Below the pieces are notes generated by a model. The model ran no database searches. It was given only the letters and a program-made list of their open reading frames with translations, and was not told the DNA's origin. From the NCBI GenBank assembly GCA_001898935.1, contig MKVT01000020.1:248001-312000 (forward strand): a DNA stretch of 64,000 nt. The letters run 5' to 3'. The position numbers and the translations under genes were made by a program. The number at the start of each line of letters is the position of its first letter. Position 1 is the stretch's first letter. The stretch comes from Paludibacter sp. 47-17. Its GTDB lineage: Bacteria; Bacteroidota; Bacteroidia; Bacteroidales; Paludibacteraceae. This document shows, piece after piece, positions 35,233 through 44,602 of the stretch.

Positions 35233-36890
35233 TTCAGCGAGATCTCCTTTCTGAAAAAGCGGTCGTACCGATCGGGATGCGAAAGCAGTTGTATCGCTGT
35301 TTTCAACTCCACATCGTTTTGCAACGAGTACGCAATGACCCCTTTCTGATAATAGTAGCGTTTAATAATCTCTGCGCTCAGTAATTCCTCGATATCGTCG
35401 CGGTGCAAATTCAGTTTTACCGTCATGTCGGGCATCAATTTCGCTTTCAGGGCCTCGAATTCGGCCGATGCTTCCTTGTCGAGCCCTTCCACCTTGGCGA
35501 AATCGTACAAATCGTCGAAGTATTTTTTGGTTTGGGGCGTGTAGCTGAAATTCTGTTCCTTCAGAAACTGAACGAAATCGTTAAAATCCTTGTCGGTAAG
35601 TTTGAAAAGTTTAGGATCGCCAATCGAATGGTGGGACGCAGCATAGCGGGTGGCAAAATCGAAATAGAGGTTCTGGGCGTAAATATAATAGGCAATGTTG
35701 ATGGTGCGACGGTCGGTGGTAAGCGTGTCGGGTACAATTCCTCCCCCGTCTTTTACGATTCTCCCCATGCGGGTTCTGAATTCGGAGGTGAGGCTGTCGG
35801 GTACTCTTGTAATACGCCCTTCCTCGTCGCGTTGCGCATAATCGATAGCCTGAATGCACCGTCCGCTGGGAATATAATATTTAGCAGTTGTTATTTTGAC
35901 ATGTCCTCCGTAACTCACGGGCCGGATGTTCTGCACCAGGCCTTTTCCGAAGGTTCGTTCGCCTATTACCACCCCACGATCGAGGTCCTGCATGGCTCCG
36001 GCCAGAATTTCGGATGCCGAGGCCGAGCTGCTGTTCACCAGTACGGTCACCTTCATATCGGGGAATACCGGATCGACCGTTGTATTGTAGGTAAACGAGG
36101 CTTGTTCGGTTTTTCCGCGGGTGCTGACAATTTCGGTACCTTTGGGTACGAAATACCCCATTATTTTTACAGCCTCGTCGATAAGTCCTCCTCCGTTGTT
36201 GCGCAGGTCAAGAATAAGCGAATGCACTCCCTGCCGGCTTACCATGTCGCGAAGTGTCGTTTTCAGTTCCAGCGCGGCATTTTCGGTAAAATCGTTCAGC
36301 AGTATGTAGGCAACTCCCGGCGCAACCACCTCGGAATAGGAAATGGGATGGATGGCGATCTTCTCACGTAAAAACTTTTTCACTATCGCTTTCTTTTCGC
36401 CATAGCGCTTCAGTTTTAAGGTGATTTCGGTGTTGGGAGTGCCTTTGAGTTTGGCGCTGGCTTCCGCAACCGACATATTTTTGGTCGATACTCCGTCGAT
36501 TTCGAGCAGGATGTCACCGGCTTTCAATCCGTTTTTTTGCGCCGGCATTCCTTCGTAGGGATCCGAGATGCAAATGCCTTCTTTGGTCTGCGTTATAATG
36601 GAACCTACTCCCCCGTATTCGCCGGTGGTCATAAAGGTAATGTCTTCTTTCTCGCTTTCGGGAATATAAACCGTGTAAGGATCGAGCGTCACCAGCATAT
36701 TGTCGATCGCTGTTTTGATCAACTGGTTGTGCTTCAAACTATCGACATAGTACATGTCGAGTTCGCGTAATACCGAGTTGAAAATACTCAGACTTTTGCT
36801 GATCTCCGCTGTCGCAGAACGCTGCTGCGCCGCCGTTCCCGGCGAAAGCAGCAGCACGAACGCCACTGAAGCAATTATTTTGTTCTTCAT
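35229..36890 (-). CDS. S41 family C-terminal processing peptidase (second paralogue)
   Basis: A 553-residue exported CtpA-like protease with signal peptide (1-21), PDZ domain (GGVGSIITQTKEG ... GLKAGDILLEIDG) and an S41 domain with the middle Ser of SASASE at about 291 and Lys at about 316 (RTFGKG). It is 25-30 residues from matching the 1807-3429 protein in layout but differs in sequence and has a longer C-terminal helical part. It lies between coaD and the methyltransferase. Confidence 0.93.
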   Translation of the reverse strand: MKNKIIASVAFVLLLSPGTAAQQRSATAEISKSLSIFNSVLRELDMYYVDSLKHNQLIKTAIDNMLVTLDPYTVYIPESEKEDITFMTTGEYGGVGSIITQTKEGICISDPYEGMPAQKNGLKAGDILLEIDGVSTKNMSVAEASAKLKGTPNTEITLKLKRYGEKKAIVKKFLREKIAIHPISYSEVVAPGVAYILLNDFTENAALELKTTLRDMVSRQGVHSLILDLRNNGGGLIDEAVKIMGYFVPKGTEIVSTRGKTEQASFTYNTTVDPVFPDMKVTVLVNSSSASASEILAGAMQDLDRGVVIGERTFGKGLVQNIRPVSYGGHVKITTAKYYIPSGRCIQAIDYAQRDEEGRITRVPDSLTSEFRTRMGRIVKDGGGIVPDTLTTDRRTINIAYYIYAQNLYFDFATRYAASHHSIGDPKLFKLTDKDFNDFVQFLKEQNFSYTPQTKKYFDDLYDFAKVEGLDKEASAEFEALKAKLMPDMTVKLNLHRDDIEELLSAEIIKRYYYQKGVIAYSLQNDVELKTAIQLLSHPDRYDRFFRKEISLK

Positions 36891-36922
36891 ACCGTAGTTG
36901 TTTTAAATAGTTGACGCGTGAG

Positions 36923-37375
36923 TTAAATCTTCACATTGGGTGGCAGAAAAGCACTGATGTCCTTTCCGTAGGAAATTAATTCGCGGGCAACGGTCGACGA
37001 AATATGTGCATAGGCAGCTTCGGTAAACAGTATCACCGTTTCGACCCCCGAAAGTATACGGTTGGTGTCGCCGATGGTTCGTTCGTACTCGAAATCGGCC
37101 ACGGTGCGCAGCCCGCGAAGAATAAAGCCGGCTTTGGCTTCGCGGGCGAAATCGATAGTAAGACTGTTGTATATCTGAACTTTAACCCGAGCTTCGTCGA
37201 TAAATGCCTCTCGAATTATCTCCAGGCGTTTCTCGGCCGAGAACAGCGTTTTTTTGGCCTGATTATTGCCTATTCCTACTACTATTTCATCAAAAATGGT
37301 CAGTCCGCGCTGTACGATGCTGTAGTGTCCGATTGTGAAGGGATCGAAGCTTCCCGGAAATATTGCCCTTTTCAT
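36923..37375 (-). CDS. coaD: Phosphopantetheine adenylyltransferase
   Basis: A 150-residue nucleotidyltransferase that makes dephospho-CoA. The T/HxGH motif is TIGH (14-17) in [13 protein letters not shown], with [10 protein letters not shown] near the C terminus. ATG 37375 gives the standard [12 protein letters not shown] start; the longer frame to 37429 runs into the promoter region (TATCTTTG at 37416-37409). Confidence 0.97.
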   Translation of the reverse strand: MKRAIFPGSFDPFTIGHYSIVQRGLTIFDEIVVGIGNNQAKKTLFSAEKRLEIIREAFIDEARVKVQIYNSLTIDFAREAKAGFILRGLRTVADFEYERTIGDTNRILSGVETVILFTEAAYAHISSTVARELISYGKDISAFLPPNVKI

Positions 37376-37408
37376 ATGTGATGCTTTCGAGTTGTCGTAA
37401 AAAACATG

Positions 37409-37416
37409 CAAAGATA
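37409..37416 (-). promoter_or_regulatory. Putative -7 element for coaD
   Basis: Minus-strand TATCTTTG, 33 nt before the coaD ATG. A TTTG lies 14 nt further up, closer than usual. Confidence 0.5.
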
Positions 37417-37485
37417 AGAAAATATGCAAACAAAATTAACAACCATACGTTAGTTATGTAAATCCAACAATAACAAACAAATATT

Positions 37486-38154
37486 ATGAAACGAGTATTT
37501 TTAGCGATCGCGATGATCTTCGCAACAGTTGGGATGATGGCTCAGTTCGACCTGGGAGTAAAAGCCGGTTATAATTCTACTTTGGGTTTCAACAACCTGA
37601 ATATGATCGGCGATAAAACCTACACCCTCGACAATGTAAAAGCCGAAATGTGGAATAATTTTCAGGCCGGGCTCTACATGCGTGTGTTTATAAACAAAGT
37701 GTATCTGCAGCCCGAATTGTTGTATTCGATTCAGAAAAAAGAATACGAGCTGGTGGATGTCATGGTGGATGGAACCGCCACCAATGTAGATACCTACATG
37801 GACATCAGTACCGTGGTGGTTCCGGTGTACCTGGGCGTCAAGCTGCTCGATCTCAAAATAGCGGGACTCCGTGCCTTTATCGGACCAAAGTTTATCCTGA
37901 ATTCGGGCTCTTCGCTGGAATATAAAAACCTTACCAGTCAGCAAATCACGACAGCCAAACTGGCCGAGGATTTTAAAAACTCGCAGGTCGATCTCGAAGC
38001 CGGGGCCGGACTCGATATCCTGATGTTTTCGTTGGAAGCCAAGATGAACCTGGTGCAGGATGTAGGGGCAAAAATTAAGAGCGGGCAGGACCTGCGGACT
38101 ATTCCGGTACCTACCAGCAACTTTATCATTTCGTTGGCCTGGAATATATTCTGA
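37486..38154 (+). CDS. PorT-like outer-membrane beta-barrel protein
   Basis: A 222-residue exported protein with signal peptide MKRVFLAIAMIFATVGMMA followed by a small beta-barrel: GVKAGYNSTLGF, FQAGLYMRVFINKVYLQPELLYS and the C-terminal aromatic strand IISLAWNIF. It belongs to the broad PorT/OMP_b-brl_2 group and resembles PorT in layout, but T9SS PorT/SprT identity is not shown. It stands alone and ends at its own terminator. Confidence 0.78.
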   Translation: MKRVFLAIAMIFATVGMMAQFDLGVKAGYNSTLGFNNLNMIGDKTYTLDNVKAEMWNNFQAGLYMRVFINKVYLQPELLYSIQKKEYELVDVMVDGTATNVDTYMDISTVVVPVYLGVKLLDLKIAGLRAFIGPKFILNSGSSLEYKNLTSQQITTAKLAEDFKNSQVDLEAGAGLDILMFSLEAKMNLVQDVGAKIKSGQDLRTIPVPTSNFIISLAWNIF

Positions 38155-38194
38155 TACAGCTTCTTATGCCGACGGAAGTTGCGGTGTGTTTTGT

Positions 38195-38233
38195 AAAGGG
38201 CTGGCCATCAGTACAGGATGCCGGCCCTTTTTT
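38195..38233 (+). terminator. Intrinsic terminator after the barrel gene
   Basis: AAAGGGCTGGC (38195-38205) pairs with GCCGGCCCTTT (38220-38230) with one G-U pair, then Ts to 38233. Confidence 0.85.
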
Positions 38234-38304
38234 ACAGCTGTTTCATTACTGTTTTTTTACATGTCGGAGGTTTTTTTTATACTAAAAGTTAGGATTTATT
38301 TTCT

Positions 38305-38312
38305 TATCTTTG
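38305..38312 (+). promoter_or_regulatory. Putative -7 element for parAB
   Basis: TATCTTTG matches the consensus, 48 nt before the parA ATG at 38360. Confidence 0.5.
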
Positions 38313-38359
38313 CCCGTCAATACGATATTGAAATAATATAAAAGCAACATTCTGATTCT

Positions 38360-39124
38360 ATGGGTAAAATAATTTCTTTAGCCAACCAGAAAGGTGGCGT
38401 TGGGAAAACAACCACCGCAATCAATCTGGCAGCTTCGTTGGCAACATTGGGTAAAAAAGTGCTCATCGTGGATGCCGACCCCCAGGCCAATGCTTCGTCG
38501 GGGCTCGGAGTAAACATCCGCACACTCGAGTATACCATATACGAATGCCTGATCGACGAAGTACCCACGCAGAAAGCCATCCATCCCACCGATGTAAAAA
38601 ACCTGGAGATTATCCCTTCTCATATCGACCTGGTCGGTGCCGAAATTGAAATGCTCAATCTCGACAACCGCGAAAAAGTAATGCAGCGCCTGCTTACGCC
38701 GTTAAAATCATCCTACGATTATATCCTCATCGACTGTTCGCCCTCACTCGGGCTGATTACAGTCAACGCGCTCACCGCGTCCGATTCGGTGATCATCCCG
38801 GTTCAATGCGAGTATTTTGCACTCGAAGGAATTAGTAAGCTGCTCAATACCATTAAGATAATAAAAAGTAAGCTGAATATGAACCTCGAAATCGAGAGCT
38901 TTCTGCTTACCATGTACGATAACCGCTTGCGGTTGGCCAACCAGGTGTACGCCGAAGTGAAACGTCATTTCGAGGGTATGGTTTTCGAAACGGTCATTAC
39001 CCGTAATGTGCGCCTGAGTGAGGCTCCCAGTTACGGGCAGCCGGTAATTGTGTACGATGCCGATTCGAAGGGATCGTCGAACTACATGGATCTGGCAAAG
39101 GAACTGATTAAAAAGAACAGCTAA
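38360..39124 (+). CDS. parA: Chromosome-partitioning ATPase ParA (Soj)
   Basis: A 254-residue deviant-Walker ATPase: KGGVGKTTTAINLA (about 11-24), IVDADPQ, and DCSPSLGLITVNAL. It drives segregation of ParB-bound origin regions. parB begins 19 nt downstream. The following DUF5683 and lytic transglycosylase genes repeat an order common in Bacteroidales. Confidence 0.96.
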   Translation: MGKIISLANQKGGVGKTTTAINLAASLATLGKKVLIVDADPQANASSGLGVNIRTLEYTIYECLIDEVPTQKAIHPTDVKNLEIIPSHIDLVGAEIEMLNLDNREKVMQRLLTPLKSSYDYILIDCSPSLGLITVNALTASDSVIIPVQCEYFALEGISKLLNTIKIIKSKLNMNLEIESFLLTMYDNRLRLANQVYAEVKRHFEGMVFETVITRNVRLSEAPSYGQPVIVYDADSKGSSNYMDLAKELIKKNS

Positions 39125-39142
39125 CTAATTCAGTAAATATTT

Positions 39143-40021
39143 ATGGCAAAAACAACTGGATTGGGGAAAGGATTGGGGGCGCTCATCGATACGGGGCATA
39201 TCATCACTTCGGGTTCGTCGTCGATCAACGATGTGGACCTGGATCTTATCATGCCCAATCCCAACCAGCCTCGCACTCACTTCGACGAAGAAGCGCTGGA
39301 TGAGCTGGCATCGTCGATTCGCGAACTTGGGGTTATCGCCCCGGTTACGCTGCGAAAGAATAACGACGGAACCTATTTGATTATTGCCGGCGAACGACGC
39401 TACAGGGCGTCGAAGCTGGTCGGACTCAAATCGATTCCGGCCTATATCCGTACAGCCGAAGACGAACAGGTGATGGAAATGGCCCTTATCGAGAATATTC
39501 AACGTGAAGACCTCAATGCCATCGAAATTGCTCTTTCGTTTCACCGGTTGATGGAGGATTACAGACTCACGCAGGAGAAGCTTAGCGAAAGGGTAGGGAA
39601 AAAGCGGACCACCATTACCAATTACCTTCGTTTGCTTAAATTGCCTGCCGAAATACAGATGGGGCTGAAAGATAAGAAGATCGATATGGGGCATGCCCGG
39701 GCCATCCTCGGCATCGGCGATCCCGTGGCGCAGTTGCACCTGTACGAAGCGATTCAGAAGCAAGGTCTGTCGGTTCGTAAAGTAGAAGATATGGTTCGGC
39801 TTTTTGTCGAAAAGGGAACCTTCGATAAGGAGGCTCCCCGTAAACCCTTGCGCGAATCGCTCCGGGAATACGAGGAATTGAAAGAACGTCTGAGCAATCT
39901 GATGGGAACGAAAGTTCAGCTTACTTCCGATGCTTCGGGAAAAGGGAAAATTTCGATTGCCTTCAAAAATGATGATGAGCTGTTGCGGTTGATGGAGCTT
40001 TTTGATACGATGGTAAAATAG
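39143..40021 (+). CDS. parB: Chromosome-partitioning protein ParB (Spo0J)
   Basis: A 292-residue ParB with the CTP-binding N-terminal domain (LIMPNPNQPRTHF, ITP-type IIAGERRYRASK with the GERRYR motif) and the HTH parS-binding region (LSERVGKKRTTITNYLRLLKL). The last part is the dimerisation domain. I found no parS-like palindrome around TTTCACGTGAAA in the window. Confidence 0.96.
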   Translation: MAKTTGLGKGLGALIDTGHIITSGSSSINDVDLDLIMPNPNQPRTHFDEEALDELASSIRELGVIAPVTLRKNNDGTYLIIAGERRYRASKLVGLKSIPAYIRTAEDEQVMEMALIENIQREDLNAIEIALSFHRLMEDYRLTQEKLSERVGKKRTTITNYLRLLKLPAEIQMGLKDKKIDMGHARAILGIGDPVAQLHLYEAIQKQGLSVRKVEDMVRLFVEKGTFDKEAPRKPLRESLREYEELKERLSNLMGTKVQLTSDASGKGKISIAFKNDDELLRLMELFDTMVK

Positions 40022-40034
40022 GGGAGAGTGGATT

Positions 40035-40709
40035 TTGTTGAAAAAGCAGTGGACAGTATGGATCATTCTCCTGTGTTGGAGTGCTGGCGTTTCGGCTCAG
40101 ACCGATGTGCCGGGAATACCAACGGACTCGATCTCCGGAAAAGTGATCAATACGGTTCCGGTACTAACTGAAATTAAAAACCAACTTCCCGGAATCAAAA
40201 CCTTGCCTGAGCCGGAAAAGGTAATCTGGTGGGCTGCGGCCATCCCCGGATACGGTCAGATCTTAAACGGAAAATACTGGAAACTTCCCATTGTGTATGC
40301 CGGATTTATGGGGTGCTATTTTGCCGTTAATTATAATTCGACTCGGTATGTGTCGTTTAAAAACGGATACCTTGATATAACCGATTCGGATCCTACTACC
40401 AACAGTCATCTCGATTTAATACCCGAAGGCCGTACAATCGAGAGTTTCGGCGGCGTAGCGGCGTTTACCGGAAGGTTGAAAACCGGGATGGATCAATCGC
40501 GTTACTACCGCGATCTGAGCGTGATCATATCGATTGCATACTATGGATTAACTATAATTGATGCTTTTGTAGATGCACATTTAGCTGATTTCGACATCAG
40601 TCCCGATTTATCGCTGCAACTACGCCCTCTGATACAGCGGGAGCATGGTACAACGTATAATGTTTCTTCCTCTTACACTTATGGGTTGACGGGAAGGGTA
40701 AAATTCTGA
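40035..40709 (+). CDS. DUF5683 domain protein, TTG start
   Basis: A 224-residue envelope protein: signal peptide (KKQWTVWIILLCWSAGVSAQ) and the DUF5683 core, WAAAIPGYGQILNGKYWKLP and YYGLTIIDAFVDAHLADFD. No ATG precedes the signal peptide, so TTG 40035 (or 40038) is the start. Function unknown; conserved place between parB and a LysM transglycosylase. Confidence 0.85.
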   Translation: MLKKQWTVWIILLCWSAGVSAQTDVPGIPTDSISGKVINTVPVLTEIKNQLPGIKTLPEPEKVIWWAAAIPGYGQILNGKYWKLPIVYAGFMGCYFAVNYNSTRYVSFKNGYLDITDSDPTTNSHLDLIPEGRTIESFGGVAAFTGRLKTGMDQSRYYRDLSVIISIAYYGLTIIDAFVDAHLADFDISPDLSLQLRPLIQREHGTTYNVSSSYTYGLTGRVKF

Positions 40710-40715
40710 TGACAC

Positions 40716-41975
40716 ATGGTACTTAAAAAGATGATTTTATTTTTTATGATAATACTGCCGGTTCAACTTTCCGCTCAGTTGAATACCGGTACGAACTCCC
40801 CATCAGCAAAACCTACCTTATTGGCCGATTCGATCGGCGTTCCCGACGAATTTGTATATGCGCTCGATCATATGCTTTCGAACTGGCTGCTTACCACCAT
40901 CAAAAAAACCGATTGCGACACGACGCTCGAAGTGCCGGTCGTTTCCGATTCCATCATTCATCTCCGGTTACGCCGGATGCCCTGCGTAATGGAAATGCCT
41001 TTTAATGCGTATGTGCGTTCGTTTATCGATTTGTATACCGTCCGCCGCCGGAGCCAATTGAGCTACCTGCTCGGTTTAGGCGATTATTATTTTAAAATCT
41101 TCGAACACGCCCTCGAAAAAGCCAGACTTCCGCTTGAACTGAAATACCTTCCGGTTATCGAGTCGGCCCTGCGTCCTACCGCCTATTCACGGGCCGGAGC
41201 TGCAGGGTTGTGGCAGTTCATGGTAGGCACCGGTAAAATTTATGGCCTCGAAATCAACAGCCTGGTCGACGAACGGATGGATCCGTACAAATCGACCCAT
41301 GCCGCGGTACAGTACCTGAAAGATATGTTCGCCATCTATGAAGACTGGCACCTGGTAATTGCCGCGTACAACTGCGGACCGGGTAATGTGAATAAGGCCA
41401 TCCGCCGTGCCGGGGGCAAGCGCGATTATTGGTCGATATATCCGTTCTTACCTGCCGAAACCCGTGGATATGTTCCCATTTTTATTGCAGCCAATTACTC
41501 GATGCATTATGCACAGGCGCATAATGTGTGTAAAACCTCTATCGAATTTCCCAAGGTGGCCGATACGATCGTAGTACGCCAGCGGATGCACCTGGAGCAG
41601 ATTGCTTCGGTACTGGAGCTGCCTATCGAACAACTCCGGGTGATGAATCCTCAGTACCGTCGCGATATCGTTCCCGGCGATGTACGTCCCTATGCAGTGA
41701 CGGTTCCTATGAATATGACCGGCAAGTTTATCGATAAGTTCGACGAGATTGTAAGCTTCAAGGCCGATTCGCTCATTAACAACCGCCGTACCGATGTGGC
41801 CATAAAACAAGCACCTGCCGCCAGCTCGAATATCATTTATCACAAAGTGAAAAGTGGCCAGACACTGGGCGGGATTGCCGCCCGTTACGGGGTGTCGGTT
41901 GCCAAAATAAGGCAGTGGAACGGCATCAAAGGTTCGATGATCAAGCCCGGGCAGCGTCTGAAAATTTACAAGTAA
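40716..41975 (+). CDS. mltD: Membrane-bound lytic murein transglycosylase with LysM (MltD-like)
   Basis: A 419-residue exported lysozyme-fold transglycosylase. The SLT domain shows KYLPVIESALRPTAYS (catalytic Glu in VIESAL, about 149) and GAAGLWQFM ... AAYNCGPGN. At the C terminus there is a clear LysM (YHKVKSGQTLGGIAARYGV) and a weaker one before it (VVRQRMHLEQIASVLELP). It cleaves glycan strands to anhydro-muropeptides. Signal peptide in residues 1-20; 6 nt after the DUF5683 gene. Confidence 0.93.
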   Translation: MVLKKMILFFMIILPVQLSAQLNTGTNSPSAKPTLLADSIGVPDEFVYALDHMLSNWLLTTIKKTDCDTTLEVPVVSDSIIHLRLRRMPCVMEMPFNAYVRSFIDLYTVRRRSQLSYLLGLGDYYFKIFEHALEKARLPLELKYLPVIESALRPTAYSRAGAAGLWQFMVGTGKIYGLEINSLVDERMDPYKSTHAAVQYLKDMFAIYEDWHLVIAAYNCGPGNVNKAIRRAGGKRDYWSIYPFLPAETRGYVPIFIAANYSMHYAQAHNVCKTSIEFPKVADTIVVRQRMHLEQIASVLELPIEQLRVMNPQYRRDIVPGDVRPYAVTVPMNMTGKFIDKFDEIVSFKADSLINNRRTDVAIKQAPAASSNIIYHKVKSGQTLGGIAARYGVSVAKIRQWNGIKGSMIKPGQRLKIYK

Positions 41976-41985
41976 TACGTGCGCG

Positions 41986-42318
41986 ATGGAAAAGCGGTTT
42001 TATTCGATTTCCGAAGTTGCCGGTTTGTTGAAAATCAGTCAATCGAAACTTCGCTTTTGGGAAAAGGAGTTCCGGCAGCTGAAACCTCGAAGGAATGAGG
42101 GGGGGACACGTTTTTATACGGCCGACGATATGGAGGTGGTGAAGCAGATTATGTTTCTGGTCGATCAACAGAAGCTTACGCTCGACGGTGCGCGACAGCG
42201 GTTGAGTCAGAAAAAAGACCAGGTAAGTAAACAACAGGAAATGGTGGAGCGTTTAAAACGTGTACGTGCCGAATTGCGCGGTTTGCTTCGGCTCATGGAT
42301 GAATCAACAACTCAATAA
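41986..42318 (+). CDS. MerR family transcriptional regulator
   Basis: A 110-residue MerR-type regulator: winged helix YSISEVAGLLKISQSKLRFWE, then RNEGGTRFYTADDMEVV, and a short C-terminal coiled coil without a visible metal site. It starts 10 nt after the transglycosylase stop. The alkaline phosphatase follows 10 nt later. The target is unknown. Confidence 0.9.
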   Translation: MEKRFYSISEVAGLLKISQSKLRFWEKEFRQLKPRRNEGGTRFYTADDMEVVKQIMFLVDQQKLTLDGARQRLSQKKDQVSKQQEMVERLKRVRAELRGLLRLMDESTTQ

Positions 42319-42328
42319 ATTGTATAGT

Positions 42329-43393
42329 ATGAATCGTAATCGATTTTTTTTAGCAATTGCGTTCGTTCTGATGATACTGCCTTCGATGGCGGGGAAACAT
42401 CCGAAGAACGTAATTTTTTTAATCGGAGATGGAATGGGGTTGGCCCAGACTTATGCCGGTATGGTTAAAAACAAGGCTCCTCTTGCCCTCGAATCATTCC
42501 GTCACATTGGTATCGTAAAAACGTATTCGGCCAGCCATTTCACGACCGACTCGGGTGCGGGTGGCACTGCCCTTGCTACCGGTGTGAAAACCAAAAACGG
42601 GATGATCGGTATGAATCCCGATTCGGTGGCAGTGGAAAGCATCCTCCACCTGGCCGAGAAAAACAACCTGGCAACGGGTGTGGTTTCGGCTTGTGCGGTT
42701 ACGCATGCTACGCCTGCTTCTTATGTAGCGCATCAGATCAACCGTAATATGTACGAAGCCATTGCCGCCGATTACCTCAAAGTGGATATCGATGTGTTTA
42801 TTGGCGGTGGAAAAAAATACTTTGCCAACCGTACCGGCGACGATCGCAATTTGTTGTCGGAACTCCGGCAGAAAAACTATAAGGTAGTGGAATCGATGCC
42901 GGCGCTGCTGCAGGTTCAGAAAGGTAAGGTAGCCGGTTTGTTGTACGAGGATCATCCGCCTGCAATGCCGGAACGTGGCGATTTTCTGCCGCAGGCCACC
43001 CAAAAAGCGATCGAGCTGTTGCATAGCTCGCGCAAGGGATTTTTCCTGATGGTGGAAGGTTCTCAGATCGATTGGGCAGGGCACGATAACGATTCGGAAC
43101 AGATTGCCCGGGAAGTGATCGATTTTGATAAAGCAGTTAAAGCAGCGCTCGATTTTGCCCGCGAAGATGGCAATACGCTGGTGATTGTGACCGCCGACCA
43201 CGAAACGGGCGCCATGTCGTTGCTCGATGGCAGTATAATGCAGGGAGAGTTTAAAGCTGCTTATTCGTCGGGGAATCATAGCGGCATTCCGGTTCCTGTG
43301 TATGCCTTTGGCCCCGGCGCAGCCGAGTTTACCGGCTTTTTCGAAAATACAGCCTTTAAAGGGAAGATTGCTTCGCTGTTGCGGATTAAATAA
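42329..43393 (+). CDS. Alkaline phosphatase family protein
   Basis: A 354-residue exported phosphatase: signal peptide (about 1-21), metal-binding FLIGDGMG (about 28-35), nucleophile Ser in TTDSGAGGTALATG, DWAGHDND (metal ligands) and VTADHETGAMS. It hydrolyses phosphate monoesters in the periplasm. ATG 42329 is used; the frame runs back to 42260 inside the merR gene but that part is not a signal peptide. Ends at a shared terminator. Confidence 0.93.
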   Translation: MNRNRFFLAIAFVLMILPSMAGKHPKNVIFLIGDGMGLAQTYAGMVKNKAPLALESFRHIGIVKTYSASHFTTDSGAGGTALATGVKTKNGMIGMNPDSVAVESILHLAEKNNLATGVVSACAVTHATPASYVAHQINRNMYEAIAADYLKVDIDVFIGGGKKYFANRTGDDRNLLSELRQKNYKVVESMPALLQVQKGKVAGLLYEDHPPAMPERGDFLPQATQKAIELLHSSRKGFFLMVEGSQIDWAGHDNDSEQIAREVIDFDKAVKAALDFAREDGNTLVIVTADHETGAMSLLDGSIMQGEFKAAYSSGNHSGIPVPVYAFGPGAAEFTGFFENTAFKGKIASLLRIK

Positions 43394-43400
43394 GGACTAC

Positions 43401-43436
43401 AAAAAAAGGCACCCGGTTGATCGAGGTGCCTTTTTT
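43401..43436. terminator. Bidirectional terminator between alkaline phosphatase and ompH
   Basis: AAAAAAGGCACC (43402-43413) pairs with GGTGCCTTTTTT (43425-43436); A-run and T-run serve both strands. Confidence 0.9.
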
Positions 43437-43455
43437 ATCGTTCGTAATTTCCGGC

Positions 43456-43959
43456 TTATTTCAGACCTAATTTCTTTTTCACCAGAGGAGTAACATCTAC
43501 AGCTTTGGGCGAATGATAGGCAATCGACTGGCTGCTGATATCGAAAATATAGGTGTAGTTACTTTCTGCTCCCACTTCACCGGTAGCTTTCAGAATTTTT
43601 TCACGCAATGCCTGAATCAGTTCCATCTGTTTGCGCTGCATTTCTTCGTTGGCTTGCTGCTGAAAAGTACCAATTCGTTTTTCCAGGTCGACAATTTCGC
43701 TCTGGCGGCGAGCCTTGATCGTTTCGGCCATGGTGTTCAGGTTGTCCTGATATTCTTTTGCTTTTGCATAATACTCCTGATACATTACATCCAGTTCTTT
43801 TTTGTACTGTTCGTTCATATCGGCAATACTTTTTTCAATTTCGGTAAGGTCGGGCATTACCTGGAAGATTTCCTGAATGTTTACATAACCTAATTTATCC
43901 TGAGCCATTAAACTTACAGGAAGTGCAAAGAGCAACACTAAAACAATTTTCTTAATCAT
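43456..43959 (-). CDS. OmpH/Skp family periplasmic chaperone (second copy)
   Basis: A 167-residue exported protein: signal peptide MIKKIVLVLLFALPVSLMA, then KLGYVNIQEIFQVMPDL, and the long coiled-coil arms of Skp (about 35-115). Skp-like proteins hold unfolded outer-membrane proteins on their way to BamA. It is the last gene of uppS-DUF6089-bamA-ompH-ompH, 54 nt after the first copy. Confidence 0.94.
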   Translation of the reverse strand: MIKKIVLVLLFALPVSLMAQDKLGYVNIQEIFQVMPDLTEIEKSIADMNEQYKKELDVMYQEYYAKAKEYQDNLNTMAETIKARRQSEIVDLEKRIGTFQQQANEEMQRKQMELIQALREKILKATGEVGAESNYTYIFDISSQSIAYHSPKAVDVTPLVKKKLGLK

Positions 43960-44013
43960 GATTGAACTATTTAATTTTTATTTCTTTTTTTTGAGCGGCA
44001 CAAAAGTAATATT

Positions 44014-44529
44014 TTATTTTGAATATCCCAATTTGTTGAGTACCTGATCGCTGATGTCGATTTTTGGGGATGTGAAAATTATATTCATCGAAGAACTCTT
44101 GTCGAAAATAAGACTGTAATCCTTGTCCCTGCTTATTTCCTGAATCACATTGTAAATCTCGTCCTGAATCGGTTTCATCAGGCTCTGACGTTTTTTGAAT
44201 AATTCGCCTTCGGGTCCGAAGTACGTGCGCTTCAGTTCTTGCGCAGCTTTTTCTTTAGCGATAATCTCTTCTTCGCGCTTCACTTTCATTTCTTCCGATA
44301 AAAAAACCAATTCGGTCTGATAGTTTTTATACATGGTCTGAACTTCCTGCAGCGATGCTTCGACTTCCGACTGCCATTTTTTGGAGATAATATTCAATTG
44401 TTCGTTGGCTGTTTCGTAAGCAGGAATATTTTTGAGGATATATTCCATGTCGACCATTGCAAATTTCTGCGCCTGCACCGCTACTATACCGGTAGCTATC
44501 AGTGCGAATAGTAAAATATACCTTTTCAT
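44014..44529 (-). CDS. OmpH/Skp family periplasmic chaperone (first copy)
   Basis: A 171-residue Skp-like protein with signal peptide (1-20), KFAMVDMEYILKNIP and a coiled-coil arm. It lies 73 nt after bamA. The two copies share layout but are not close in sequence, so they may form separate or mixed trimers. Confidence 0.94.
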   Translation of the reverse strand: MKRYILLFALIATGIVAVQAQKFAMVDMEYILKNIPAYETANEQLNIISKKWQSEVEASLQEVQTMYKNYQTELVFLSEEMKVKREEEIIAKEKAAQELKRTYFGPEGELFKKRQSLMKPIQDEIYNVIQEISRDKDYSLIFDKSSSMNIIFTSPKIDISDQVLNKLGYSK

Positions 44530-44602
44530 ACGTATTAATTTTGATTTTTACTCTGATTGTTTTAACACCGGGTGGAATAAATCAAATATCCTGCCACATT
44601 TA

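Noticed and set aside
38360-40021. parS site near parAB
   Set aside because: No TTTCACGTGAAA-like palindrome was seen by eye; a degenerate site cannot be excluded.
39125-40066. 313-residue minus-strand frame
   Set aside because: It is the antisense of parB, with no recognisable motif.
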